From: Bog-756 sp963841885
GTDB taxonomy: Bacteria; Actinomycetota; Acidimicrobiia; Acidimicrobiales; RAAP-2
Length of the DNA stretch: 64,000 nucleotides
Reading direction: 5' to 3'
Assembly (NCBI GenBank): GCA_963841885.1
Contig: CAWJEK010000017.1
Location: 68,638 to 132,637, forward strand
Position 1 is the first letter of the stretch; the number at the start of each line of letters is the position of its first letter. A model generated the notes under the pieces. The model was not told the origin of the DNA. It saw nothing but the letters and a program-made list of their open reading frames with translations, and did not search any database. This document shows, in pieces, positions 26,826 to 35,582 of this stretch. Position numbers and translations under genes: made by a program.

Positions 26826-28010
26826 TCAGGCGGGCCCCGTCCCGGGGGTGCCGATGCGCAGCATGTAGTCGCGGAACATCGGGACCGTGAAGTCGATGCG
26901 CCCCCGCTCGGGCACGTAGCAGAGCGAGCGGCGGAGCAGCGCCTCACGCAGGGGCGTGACCGCCGAGGGCTCCCGGCCGAGCACCGCCGCCACCTCGGCG
27001 GTGCGGACCGGCCCGGGCCCGATCTGGGCCATGGCGAGCATGTACCGGCGCTCGGCTCGGGTCGAGGCCCCGGCCCGCACCTTGAAGAACCCGTCGTCGA
27101 GCTCGGCCAGGGCGAGCGGGATGCTCCGACGGACGTCGTCCGCCGTGATCCGGTCGGGGCCATCGGCCACATCCCACGCCTGGAGACCGAACTGCTGGAT
27201 GAAGTACGGGTAGCAGCGGGTCACGGCCAGGATCTCGGTGAGGGCTTCGTCCGTCCAGGTGACACCCTCGTCGTGCGCGGGCTGCTGGAGGGCCTCGACT
27301 GCCTGTTCCTCGCTGAGCGAACCGATGGTCGGGAACATGAAGAGCCGCTCCGCATACGCCTTGGCCTGTCCGGTGGTGGCCGCCAGGGTGGGCAGTCCGG
27401 CGCCGGCCACGGTGACGGGCAGGGCGAGCTGCGAGGAGCGGTGCAGCCCGATGATCAGCGACTCGAGCGTCGCCCGGTCGACGTAGTGCAGTTCGTCGAC
27501 GGTCAGCAGGATGCCGGTCCCGTGGTCCCGGGCCGCCGTCCCCAGTTCGACGAACAGTCCGGCGAGGTCGGCGCCGAGATTGCCGGAGTCGGCCGGACCC
27601 GAGATGGCGTCCACGTCGATGCTCAACTCGGTGCCGTCGGGGATCCGGAGGCTGAACGCCTTCAGGACGCCGAACGCCCGCCGCAGGGTGTCCCCCGCCC
27701 GCCGCTTGGCGTCCATGGCGAGCAGGACGCGTCGCAGGGCGGCGGCGAGGTCCGGAGCCAGGTTGCCGTCCTCGGTCACCTCGATGTGGGCGTGGAAGTA
27801 GCCGTGGGCCTCGGCGAGCTCCTGGAACTCGACCAGCATCACCGTCTTGCCCACCCCGCGGAGCCCGGTGAGGATCTGGCTCCGGGCGTTGGACCCGAGC
27901 AGCAGACGGCGCAGCGCCACGCTCATGTTGTCGATCTGCTCGTCCCGACCCACGAGAGCCGGCGGCCGGCTGCCGGCTCCCGGTGAGTACGGGTTGACCA
28001 CTGGGTCCAC
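26826..28010 (-). CDS. AAA+ ATPase with C-terminal winged-helix region
   Basis: A 394-residue P-loop ATPase. Walker A is GLRGVGKT (about residues 49-56), Walker B ILLTVDELHYVD (about 168-179), and a sensor-like LPVTVAGAGLP follows. The C-terminal part (about 310-390), AERRYMLAMAQIGPGPVRTAEVAAVLGREPSAVTPLREALLRRSLCYVPERGRIDFTVPMFRDYML, is a predicted winged helix. The layout resembles the archaeal-type/Orc1-Cdc6-like ATPases found as orphan genes in many bacteria. It could be an NTP-dependent DNA-binding regulator. The upstream region has an unusual cluster of TTCTATG and CTATAG motifs. Confidence 0.8.
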   Translation of the reverse strand: MDPVVNPYSPGAGSRPPALVGRDEQIDNMSVALRRLLLGSNARSQILTGLRGVGKTVMLVEFQELAEAHGYFHAHIEVTEDGNLAPDLAAALRRVLLAMDAKRRAGDTLRRAFGVLKAFSLRIPDGTELSIDVDAISGPADSGNLGADLAGLFVELGTAARDHGTGILLTVDELHYVDRATLESLIIGLHRSSQLALPVTVAGAGLPTLAATTGQAKAYAERLFMFPTIGSLSEEQAVEALQQPAHDEGVTWTDEALTEILAVTRCYPYFIQQFGLQAWDVADGPDRITADDVRRSIPLALAELDDGFFKVRAGASTRAERRYMLAMAQIGPGPVRTAEVAAVLGREPSAVTPLREALLRRSLCYVPERGRIDFTVPMFRDYMLRIGTPGTGPA

Positions 28011-28021
28011 CGTCGACCCCC

Positions 28022-28198
28022 TTCTATGCCCATGTATGCGAGATCCGCTATAGAACTGGCCGTCTCCATCCTTCTCTATAGCCCAGGGCTCATACGCGGA
28101 CGCCGGAGCGGGTGCAGGATCGGGCGGGTGTGCAGGCGAACGGGCGGCGGGCGACCCACCGTACGGTTCTATGCCGTTCTATGTGAGCTTGACTATAG
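28022..28198. promoter_or_regulatory. Repeat cluster upstream of the ATPase gene
   Basis: TTCTATGCC occurs at 28022-28030 and 28167-28175, with a further TTCTATG at 28177-28183. The palindrome CTATAG occurs at 28048-28053, 28076-28081 and 28193-28198. Such AT-rich hexamers are rare in this genome, and their grouping in the 280-base gap before the ATPase gene suggests binding sites. No gene is visible in the gap. Confidence 0.5.
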
Positions 28199-28290
28199 AA
28201 ATGCCCCGTCGGCCGGACGATCTGCCGTCGGGCCGCCCCGGGGCGTCCGGTCGACCCGTGACATTGGGACGGTCGGCGCGATGGGACCGG

Positions 28291-29625
28291 TCATCCCGCC
28301 CCGAAGAAGGGAGCATCGAAGCTGAAGATGCCCCCGTCACCTCCGGCCAGCCAGTAGCCGCCGGTCCCGGGGTCGGCCGCCATGCCCACCACCGGAGCGT
28401 CGAGGGGTGACCCACCCATCGACCCGAGGAAACGGGCGGCCCCCTCGTTGAAGACCCCACCGTCGGAGGCGACGAACCAGTAGCCCTGCCCGTCGGCCAG
28501 AGCCGTCATCCCGATCACGGGCCGGACGAGGTGCAGGGCGCCGGTGCTGCCGAGGAACGGGGCGTCGAAGGCGAAGATCCCCCCGTCGCTCGCCACCAGC
28601 CAGTAGCCGCCGGTGGCGTCGTCGGCGGCCATGCCCACCACCGGACGGTTGAGGTGCTGTCCGCCCATCGAGCCGTGGAACCGGGCGTCGCCGAAGGAGA
28701 AGATCCCGCCGTCGGAGGCCACGAGCCAGTAGCCGCCACCGTCGGGGGTCGGCGCCATGTCCACCACCGGGGCATTCAGGTGGCTGGCTCCCATCGAGCC
28801 GAAGAACCGGGCGTCGCCGAAGGAGAAGATCCCGCCGTCCCCACTGACCAGCCAGTAGCCCCGGCCGTCGGGTGTGGCGACGATGTGGATGATCGGGGCG
28901 TTGAGCGCATGGCCGGTCAGCGCCCCGTACACGACGGCCGACCCGAGCGCGTCCACGTCACCGGCGGCATCGGTCAGCCAGTACCCGTCACCGTCCGGGG
29001 TGGAGGCCACTCCCACGACGGGTGTGGCGAGCGCGCCCGACGAGTCGGTCACCGGATTCCAGTACCGGATGGCGCCGTCGTAGGAGTAGATCGTCGCCAG
29101 GTACGCCATCGAGTGCTCCTGCACCGGCTGGTCGACGCCGATGGCGTCCCACACCTTGCCGCCCCCGGCGTACACCCCGGAGTGGGCGAACCCGTCGATT
29201 CCGCTCCCGCCCCAGTAGACGGCGTCGCCGGGCAGCAGCTGGGCCGTGTCCTGGGCGATGGTGCCGGCCGGATCGATCACCGTCCCGACCCCCTTCGGCT
29301 GGCTCCCGTCTCCCGGCAGGGCGATCCCGGTCGCCTGGTAGACGGCGTACTGGACGAGGCTCATGCAGTCGAAGCCCTTCACCCCCGGGCCGCACCCCGA
29401 CTCGTCCACCCCGCCGTTGGACGGACCGTCGATCCCGCCCCCGCCGTCGCAGTAGGGAGTGCCGGACTCGGCGGCGGCGAATTCCACCACCCGCTGGCCC
29501 ACGGTGGTGGCGGCGGCCGGCGGAGCGCCCACCGAGACGAGGGTCCCGACGGAGGCCGCGGCCAGGAGCAGGACGCAGGAGATCCTCCCCGCCAGTGTCA
29601 CGAACGTCGAGCGGACGGCTGTCAT
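28291..29625 (-). CDS. Secreted NlpC/P60 peptidase with propeller-like repeats
   Basis: This is a 444-residue exported protein. The signal peptide covers about residues 1-39 (VTLAGRISCVLLLAAASVGTLVSV...AAA). The NlpC/P60 domain (about 42-190) has the catalytic Cys in GFDCMSLVQYAVY and His in FAHSGVYAGGGKVWDAIG, so cleavage of D-Glu-dipeptide bonds in cell-wall peptide is likely. The C-terminal half is six repeats of about 37 residues, consensus 'PVVGMAATPDGGGYWLVASDGGIFSFGDARFxGSMGG', a repeat I associate with Acidimicrobiia exported proteins. The repeats may bind wall or surface glycan. No membrane anchor follows. Confidence 0.87.
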   Translation of the reverse strand: MTAVRSTFVTLAGRISCVLLLAAASVGTLVSVGAPPAAATTVGQRVVEFAAAESGTPYCDGGGGIDGPSNGGVDESGCGPGVKGFDCMSLVQYAVYQATGIALPGDGSQPKGVGTVIDPAGTIAQDTAQLLPGDAVYWGGSGIDGFAHSGVYAGGGKVWDAIGVDQPVQEHSMAYLATIYSYDGAIRYWNPVTDSSGALATPVVGVASTPDGDGYWLTDAAGDVDALGSAVVYGALTGHALNAPIIHIVATPDGRGYWLVSGDGGIFSFGDARFFGSMGASHLNAPVVDMAPTPDGGGYWLVASDGGIFSFGDARFHGSMGGQHLNRPVVGMAADDATGGYWLVASDGGIFAFDAPFLGSTGALHLVRPVIGMTALADGQGYWFVASDGGVFNEGAARFLGSMGGSPLDAPVVGMAADPGTGGYWLAGGDGGIFSFDAPFFGAG

Positions 29626-29712
29626 CGATGGCCTCCCGGGGCACGGTCACACCTTCTGGCACACCAGTATCGGCACATTGCCGGTGGTTCCGTAGTGATC
29701 CCCCGTCGGACC

Positions 29713-30291
29713 TCAGGGGACCGCCGGTCCGGGATCCGTGACGGTGTAACGGAGGAACACGACACCGCTGTCGAAGCGGCGCTCGTCGATCAGTTCGACG
29801 CGGAGACGGAGGTCCCCGGGGAGCGCAGGCCGGCCACCCCCCACGACGACCGGCGTGAGGAACAGCTGGATCTCGTCGACGAGTCCGGCCCGGAACGCCT
29901 GGGCGGCCAGGTCCGGGCCCGCCACGGTGATGTCCCGTGCCGAGGTGGTCTTCATCTTCCGCACGACCTCGGCATCGAACCGGCGCTCGATGCGGGTCCG
30001 GGCGCTCGCCACCGCCGCTAGGGACGTGGAGTACACGACCTTGTCGGCCGAGCGCCACAGGGTGGCGAAATCGCGCTCGATGTCCGACAGCCCGTCGGGC
30101 GCGGGCGGCGCTTCCCAGTAGACCATCGTCTCGTACATCCGGCGCCCGAAGAGATGGGTGCCGACCGACCGTTCGAGGTCGTTGACGAGGGCGAACACGT
30201 CCTCGTCGGGCGCCGCCCAGTCGAAGTTTCCCCGCGCGTCCTCGATGTAACCGTCGAGCGACGTGATGGCGGAGAAGATCAGCCGGGCCAT
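29713..30291 (-). CDS. Dihydrofolate reductase family protein (RibD C-terminal domain)
   Basis: A 192-residue reductase-fold protein. N-terminus MARLIFSAITSLDGYIEDARGNFDW is the standard start of this family; LFGRRMYETM and DKVVYSTSL are further signatures, and DITVAGPDLAAQAFRAGLVDEIQLFLTPVVVGGG matches the C-terminal block. Members are NADPH-dependent but most have no known substrate; true DHFR or RibD function is unlikely because of divergence and lack of folate or riboflavin neighbours. Confidence 0.87.
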   Translation of the reverse strand: MARLIFSAITSLDGYIEDARGNFDWAAPDEDVFALVNDLERSVGTHLFGRRMYETMVYWEAPPAPDGLSDIERDFATLWRSADKVVYSTSLAAVASARTRIERRFDAEVVRKMKTTSARDITVAGPDLAAQAFRAGLVDEIQLFLTPVVVGGGRPALPGDLRLRVELIDERRFDSGVVFLRYTVTDPGPAVP

Positions 30292-30346
30292 GGTGTCCGG
30301 ACCTGAGGCCTCAAGCTCACGGTACGTCTCGACGAGAAAGAGATGT

Positions 30347-32344
30347 ATGGAAGTGTATTCACTGACTCCGCCCGACGACGCCCCGCGGGCCGTCGCGGAG
30401 TCCGAGCCGTCCGGCCCTCCCCTACCGGCTCGGACCGGGGCCCAGATCGAGGCCGAGCGCCACGAGCTGGCTCTGGCGTTGATGACCCGGAGCGACGACA
30501 TCCTGCACGTCTGCCAGTCCCGGGCCGTCGCCCAGGCGGACCCCGGGATCACGTGGGAGATAGCTGCCCGCCACCCGATGTGGGACATCGTGACGGTGGC
30601 CGTCGCCGCCATCGCCCACTGGCTGGAGACGGGCACCGGGGCCAGCGCCCCGGCCCGCCGTCGTATCGACTCGCTCGGCAATGCGGCAGCCGTGGACCAG
30701 GAGACGGCGATCGCCGCCCGGGCGTCCGAGAGCCCGGTCCAGGGACCGGTCCTGCCCGCCGAAGCAGGGGAGCCCTCCGGCGTCCTGTCGGTGGCTCTGG
30801 TAACCAAGCTGAACCTGTGGTGGAAGGACGCCACCTGCCAGGTGCTGGAGGAGGAGGGGGCCCGTCTCGGCACCACCCGGGAGACCCTCCAGGCGGCCGA
30901 GGACATGGTGGAACGGAGCTGCAACTCGAGCATGGTCCGGATGGCCAAGCAGTACGACCTGGAGCTGCAGGGGCTCCATGCCCAGCTGCTCGAGTTGGCC
31001 ACGCACGACCAGCTGACGGGGCTGGCCAACCGGAGCGTGTTCCTGTCCCGGCTGGACACGGCCATCAAGCGGCTCGAGCGCCACCCCGGCGGCCTGGCCG
31101 TGATGTTCATCGACCTCGACGACTTCAAAGCGGTCAACGACGCCTTCGGGCACAGCAGCGGCGACGAGCTCCTGGCCGCCCTGGCCCGACGGTTCAGTGC
31201 CCAGCTGCGGCCCGAGGACACCGTCGCCCGATTCGGCGGCGACGAGTTCGTGGCCCTCTTCGAGGACCTGGGGAACCCCACCACCGAAGCACTGGCCCTG
31301 GCCCAGCGGCTGCACCGGGTCATCGCCGAGCCGATCGTCATCGCCGGCGAGCCCCTCTACATCACGGCCAGCATCGGCGTGGCCGTGGTCACCGACGTGA
31401 GCTACCACTCCGAGGAGGTACTCGCCCAGGCGGACATCACGATGTACGGCGTGAAGCGCTCCGGACGCAACCGGGTGGCTCTGGTGGAACTCGGCAGCGG
31501 GATGCACCCCACGGCCTTCGCCATGGCCAGCGAGCTGCACCGGGCGCTGGAGGACGGCGGCCTGACGCTGGCCTACCAGCCCGCCTTCGATGCGCGTTCG
31601 GGCGCCCTGGTCGGGTTCGAGGCGCTCTGCCGCTGGGACCACCCCGAGCGCGGTGTCATCTCCCCGGGCGACTTCATCCCGATCGCCGAGGAGGCGGGCC
31701 TCATGCCGGCCCTGGGCTCCTGGGTGCTCACCGAGGCCACCGGGCAGCTGGCGACCTGGGTCGCGGTGGTGGACCGCCCGCTCACCATGGCGATCAACGT
31801 CTCGGGCCGCCAGTTGGCGGATCCGGCGTTCCCCGCCCTCGTCGAGAGGACTCTGGCCGGGTCCGGGGTCCGGCCGGACCAGATCGTGTTGGAGATCACC
31901 GAGAGCATCCTGCTCGGCGAGCACTCCAGCTACGAGTCCGTCCTCACCCGGCTGAACGGGGTGGGGGTCCGCCTCGCCATCGACGACTTCGGCACCGGCT
32001 ATTCGTCCCTGGCCTACCTGCGCCGCTTCCGGGTGGACCAGCTCAAGGTCGACCGGGGATTCGTGCAGGACGTGGCCGAACACGGCGACACCCGGATCAT
32101 GGCCGCCGTCGTGCGCCTCGCCCACGACCTGGAACTCGAGGTCGTGGCCGAAGGGGTGGAGACCGAGACCGAGCGCCGGGTGGTGCGGGATCTCGGCTGC
32201 GACGTGATGCAGGGCTTCCTGCTCGGGTACCCACTCGCCCCCCACCTCATCGAGGAGTCGCTCTTCGGCGGGGTGTCGGGAAGGAGCGCGGGATCGACGA
32301 GCCGTGTCGCGTCGGGTGACCGCCGACCGTCCCCGCTCTCCTGA
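30347..32344 (+). CDS. GGDEF-EAL protein (c-di-GMP synthesis/degradation)
   Basis: A 665-residue signalling protein. Residues about 20-225 form a helical input region with no domain I can name and no membrane helix. The GGDEF domain follows: LATHDQLTGLANRSVFL, FIDLDDFKAVNDAFGHSSGDELL, and an intact RFGGDEF active site near residue 295. The EAL domain has intact GFEALCRW near residue 424, ITESILLGEHSS and DDFGTGYSSLAYLRRF near 545, and QGFLLGYPLAP. Both halves keep their catalytic motifs, so it could be bifunctional, with one activity often dominating. I chose the ATG at 30347 after GAGAAAGAG. Confidence 0.9.
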   Translation: MEVYSLTPPDDAPRAVAESEPSGPPLPARTGAQIEAERHELALALMTRSDDILHVCQSRAVAQADPGITWEIAARHPMWDIVTVAVAAIAHWLETGTGASAPARRRIDSLGNAAAVDQETAIAARASESPVQGPVLPAEAGEPSGVLSVALVTKLNLWWKDATCQVLEEEGARLGTTRETLQAAEDMVERSCNSSMVRMAKQYDLELQGLHAQLLELATHDQLTGLANRSVFLSRLDTAIKRLERHPGGLAVMFIDLDDFKAVNDAFGHSSGDELLAALARRFSAQLRPEDTVARFGGDEFVALFEDLGNPTTEALALAQRLHRVIAEPIVIAGEPLYITASIGVAVVTDVSYHSEEVLAQADITMYGVKRSGRNRVALVELGSGMHPTAFAMASELHRALEDGGLTLAYQPAFDARSGALVGFEALCRWDHPERGVISPGDFIPIAEEAGLMPALGSWVLTEATGQLATWVAVVDRPLTMAINVSGRQLADPAFPALVERTLAGSGVRPDQIVLEITESILLGEHSSYESVLTRLNGVGVRLAIDDFGTGYSSLAYLRRFRVDQLKVDRGFVQDVAEHGDTRIMAAVVRLAHDLELEVVAEGVETETERRVVRDLGCDVMQGFLLGYPLAPHLIEESLFGGVSGRSAGSTSRVASGDRRPSPLS

Positions 32345-32452
32345 AGGGGGTGCGGTGGTCGGGCGTAACCGGGAGTCGGTCTCCCGCCGCGCCGGCCGGA
32401 CGCGGCCGGATGGGGCTTTCGGCCCTGGAGATCGCCGGTTAATTCGACAAAG

Positions 32453-32866
32453 GTGCGGACCATGACGAGTCCCAACCTGGAGACCCTCACGACCGATGAA
32501 TGCGTCCGACTCCTCGGCCAGGCGACTGTCGGTCGCATCGCCATCAACGTCGGAGCCCTGCCGGTGATCCTGCCTGTCAACTTCGTCGTCCTGGACGGGG
32601 CGATCGTCTTCCGGACGGTGGCCGGTTCGAAGCTGGCGGCGGCCACCTCGCAGGCGGTCGTGGCCTTCGAGATCGACGACCACGAGCCGGACGGGCGATC
32701 CGGCTGGAGCGTCATGGTCCAGGGCATGTCCGACGAGGTGACCGACCCGGACGCTCTCGAGCAGGTCCGCCGGTCGCACGTCGAGTCGTGGGCCCTCGAC
32801 GGCCAGGCGGACCGCGTGGTGCGCATCGACATGCACGTCGTCACCGGTCGTCGGTACTCGTCGTAG
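32453..32866 (+). CDS. Pyridoxamine 5'-phosphate oxidase-like FMN/F420-fold protein
   Basis: A 137-residue split-barrel protein. The pattern LTTDECVRLLGQATVGRIAINVGALPVILPVNFVVLDGAIVFRTVAGSKL and VAFEIDDHEPDGRSGWSVMVQGMS is typical of the PNPOx-like group that mycobacteria and relatives keep in dormancy-type regulons. Cofactor may be FMN, F420 or heme-related; not decidable here. It lies just before a convergent PAS/DHp protein, a pairing that recalls DevS-type loci. Confidence 0.82.
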   Translation: MRTMTSPNLETLTTDECVRLLGQATVGRIAINVGALPVILPVNFVVLDGAIVFRTVAGSKLAAATSQAVVAFEIDDHEPDGRSGWSVMVQGMSDEVTDPDALEQVRRSHVESWALDGQADRVVRIDMHVVTGRRYSS

Positions 32867-32903
32867 CCGGCGGACCGGGTGGACCGGGTGGACCGGCGAA
32901 CTT

Positions 32904-33585
32904 CTAGGCGACGCGCGGGAAGATCGTCGTCCGGATGGTGGCGATGGTGGCGTCGAGATCGGCCATCACCTCGCGGATCCGCTCCGCCATGTCCGGGTCG
33001 GAAATCCGGGTGGCCACTCCCGCCAGGGTCATGCTGCTGGCGGAGATGCGCAGGAGCACCTGATCGTTCAAATTCGCGTCCGATGCGATCACGTTCGTCG
33101 AGGGCCTCCTTGCCGAGGAGGGCCCGCTTCAGGTCCTGCCCCGTCCGGACCAGCTCCGTCACGTCCTCGACGCAGTGGATGAGGTAGCCGAGGCTGCCGT
33201 CGTCGTCGACGACGGGGACGTTGACCGGTCTCCAGTACCGGACCTCGAATCCGCCTCCCTGGTCCTCGGGACGGCGGATGTCGTACTTCTGGTCGGCCAT
33301 GGTGTCCGGCTCGAGTCGCTCCGCCGCCCGCTCCAGTGATGCGGTGAGGTTGGCGACCCCGGTCGCCGTCGGATCGTCCGGATTGTCCGGGAAGACGTCG
33401 AACAGGTGGCGTCCGACGATGGCGTCCCGTTCCGTCATGGTGGCGTTCAGGTAGCCGTCGCTGACGGCCACGATGACCCACCGGGGATCGAGGACGAGGA
33501 AGCATCCGGGGGCACTCTCGAACAGTGCCCGGAAGTCGGTGGCCATCCTCATTCGTACCTGCTCATCTTCGATCGATCTCCGCAC
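32904..33585 (-). CDS. PAS-domain protein with truncated, degenerate DevS-like dimerisation domain; one frameshift
   Basis: Residues about 12-150 form a PAS domain (FRALFESAPGCFLVLDPRWVIVAVSDGYLNAT, RHLFDVFPDNPDDP, VRYWRPVNVPVVDDDGSLGYLIHCVEDVTE). It is followed by the start of a HisKA_3 dimerisation helix (GKEALDERDRIGRE). After a one-base shift at a TTT run near 33,070 the frame continues NDQVLLRISASSMTLAGVATRI...DLDATIATIRTTIFPRVA and stops. In DevS/DosS kinases the motif reads R-D-L-H-D; the corrected reading here is R-E-L-N-D, so the phospho-acceptor His is replaced by Asn. No ATPase domain follows. It is not a functional kinase as written. The start may be GTG 33585 or ATG 33552. Confidence 0.75.
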
Positions 33586-33722
33586 TGATCGGTACCCGAT
33601 CGTACCCGGGCCGGGAGATCGGGGAGTCCCCGGGTTCGTCGGCCGCCGTGGGGCGTGCCAGGATCGGCACCGTCAGGAGTGGCGCCGTCGCCGACGGGGT
33701 CCGACGAGGGAGGCAGACAGCG

Positions 33723-35516
33723 ATGGAGCGGAGCACCCAACCCGAGTCCCCCTCGGTCGACGAGCTGCGCGAGCGGTACCGGCGGGAGCAGCGCAAGCGC
33801 CTGCGTCCGGAGGGCATGGCCCAGTGGCGCGAGTTGGACGAGGAGCTGGACCGGGATCCCTTCGTCGAGCCCGGCTTCACCCGCGACCCGGTGGTGGAGG
33901 AGACGACCGTCGTCGTCGTGGGAGGCGGCTTCGCCGGGATGCTCACGGCCATCGACCTCGGCAAGCACGGGATCTCCGATGTCCGGATCGTCGAGAAGGC
34001 GGGGGACTTCGGCGGCACGTGGTACTGGAACCGGTATCCGGGATGCATGTGTGACGTCGAGTCCTACGTGTACCTCCCGCTGCTCGAGGAGATCGGCTTC
34101 ATGCCGTCCGAGCACTACGCCAGCGCCACGGAGATCTTCGAGTACTCGAAGCTGCTCGCCCGCACGTTCGACCTCTACCCGAAGGCCCTCTTCCAGACCG
34201 ACGTCACGGGCGCGGACTGGGACGAGGCGACCCGGCGGTGGCTCGTCACCACCAGCCGGGGCGACCGGCTGTCCAGCCGCTTCCTGGTCCTGGCCGGCGG
34301 CATCCTGCACAAGGCCAAGCTGCCGGGCATCGCCGGGATCGAGGACTTCGAGGGCAAGGCGTTCCACACCAGCCGGTGGGACTACGGCTACACCGGAGGG
34401 AGTCCCACTGAACCGATGGACAAGCTGGCCGACAAGGTGGTCGGCGTCATCGGGACCGGCGCCACCGCCGTGCAGGTGGTGCCCCAGGTCGCCCGCGCCG
34501 CCAAGGAGCTCTTCGTCTTCCAGCGGACCCCCGGCGCCGTGGGCGTGCGCAACCAGCAACCCACCGACGTCGAGTGGTTCGAGAGCCTGGAGCCTGGCTG
34601 GCAGCGGGAGCGGATCGTCAATTTCACCCAGGCGGTGACCGGCGCCCAGCCCGACGTGGACCTCGTACACGACGGATGGACCGAGCTGATGTGGGTCGAC
34701 ACCCAGAAGCCGGCCACTCCGGAGGAGGCCGAGGAACTCGAGCGGATCGACTTCGAGGTCATGGAGACCATCCGTCGACGGATCGACGAGATCGTGGAGG
34801 ACCCGGAGACGGCCGAGAAGTTGAAGCCCTACTGGGGCAAGCACTGCAAGCGGGTGTGCTTCCACGACGACTACCTGCCGGCGTTCAACCGGGCGAACGT
34901 GCACCTGGTGGACACCGACGGGAGGGGTGTCGACCGCTGCTCGTCACGGGGTCCGGTGGTGGACGGTGTCGAGTACCCGGTCGATCTGCTCATCTACGCG
35001 TCCGGGTTCGAGGTCACCACCGACCTGCACCATCGACTGGGCTTCGACCCGGTCGGGCGGGACGGCGTCAAGCTCTCACAGCGGTGGGCGGAGGGGGCCC
35101 ACACCCTGCACGGGGTCCTGGCCAGCGGATTCCCCAACCTGCTGCTCATCAGCCTCGTCCAGGGCGGGTTCGGGACGAACTTCTCCCATCTCCTGTCCGA
35201 GTGCGCCACGCACGTCGCCCGCATCATCGAAGCCTGTGCGGAGCAGGGGATCATCGAGATCGAACCGGAAGAGGCCGCCGAGGAGGAGTGGCTGTCGGTA
35301 CTCCTGAGCGTGGGGATCGGCGGTGCCCGCTACTTCCAGGCCTGCACGCCCAGCTTCTACAACAGCGAGCAGCAGGCCATCGACCGCCGGGCGGCCCGCA
35401 ACCTCACGTACACCGGGAGCCTGCTCGAGTATGTCGGCTACCTGGAGCGTTGGCGGGAGAACCCCGACTTCGAGGGAGTGAGGGTGGTGCGCGGGCCCGC
35501 GGAGCCCGCCGGATAG
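33723..35516 (+). CDS. FAD-dependent Baeyer-Villiger-type monooxygenase
   Basis: A 597-residue flavoprotein that inserts oxygen next to a carbonyl using NADPH and O2. The FAD site is VVVVGGGFAGMLTAIDL, the NADPH site VVGVIGTGATAVQVVPQVA, and the BVMO fingerprint FxGxxxHxxxW is seen as FEGKAFHTSRWDY near residue 208. GGTWYWNRYPGCMCDVES is the conserved FAD-side block. The sequence and length match cyclohexanone- or steroid/ketone-type BVMOs; substrate unknown. The ATG at 33723 is preceded by a weak GGCAGACAGCG. Confidence 0.92.
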   Translation: MERSTQPESPSVDELRERYRREQRKRLRPEGMAQWRELDEELDRDPFVEPGFTRDPVVEETTVVVVGGGFAGMLTAIDLGKHGISDVRIVEKAGDFGGTWYWNRYPGCMCDVESYVYLPLLEEIGFMPSEHYASATEIFEYSKLLARTFDLYPKALFQTDVTGADWDEATRRWLVTTSRGDRLSSRFLVLAGGILHKAKLPGIAGIEDFEGKAFHTSRWDYGYTGGSPTEPMDKLADKVVGVIGTGATAVQVVPQVARAAKELFVFQRTPGAVGVRNQQPTDVEWFESLEPGWQRERIVNFTQAVTGAQPDVDLVHDGWTELMWVDTQKPATPEEAEELERIDFEVMETIRRRIDEIVEDPETAEKLKPYWGKHCKRVCFHDDYLPAFNRANVHLVDTDGRGVDRCSSRGPVVDGVEYPVDLLIYASGFEVTTDLHHRLGFDPVGRDGVKLSQRWAEGAHTLHGVLASGFPNLLLISLVQGGFGTNFSHLLSECATHVARIIEACAEQGIIEIEPEEAAEEEWLSVLLSVGIGGARYFQACTPSFYNSEQQAIDRRAARNLTYTGSLLEYVGYLERWRENPDFEGVRVVRGPAEPAG

Positions 35517-35535
35517 CCCACGCCGACGCGCGGTG

Positions 35536-35582
35536 CCGGTCCTCGGTCCTCGGTCCGAGAGCCGCGGTCCGCGGTCCGCGGT
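35536..35582. repeat. Short direct repeats between convergent genes
   Basis: The 66-base gap carries direct repeats of TCCTCGG, then a small palindrome CTCGG-T-CCGAG, then repeats of CGCGGTC. It is likely a terminator-like structure between the monooxygenase and the GH92 gene, although no single long stem stands out. Confidence 0.35.

Noticed and set aside
30422..32836. 804-codon minus-strand frame opposite the GGDEF-EAL gene
   Set aside because: Translation is His/Gly/Asp-rich and repetitive without any known fold, while the plus strand encodes an intact GGDEF-EAL protein.
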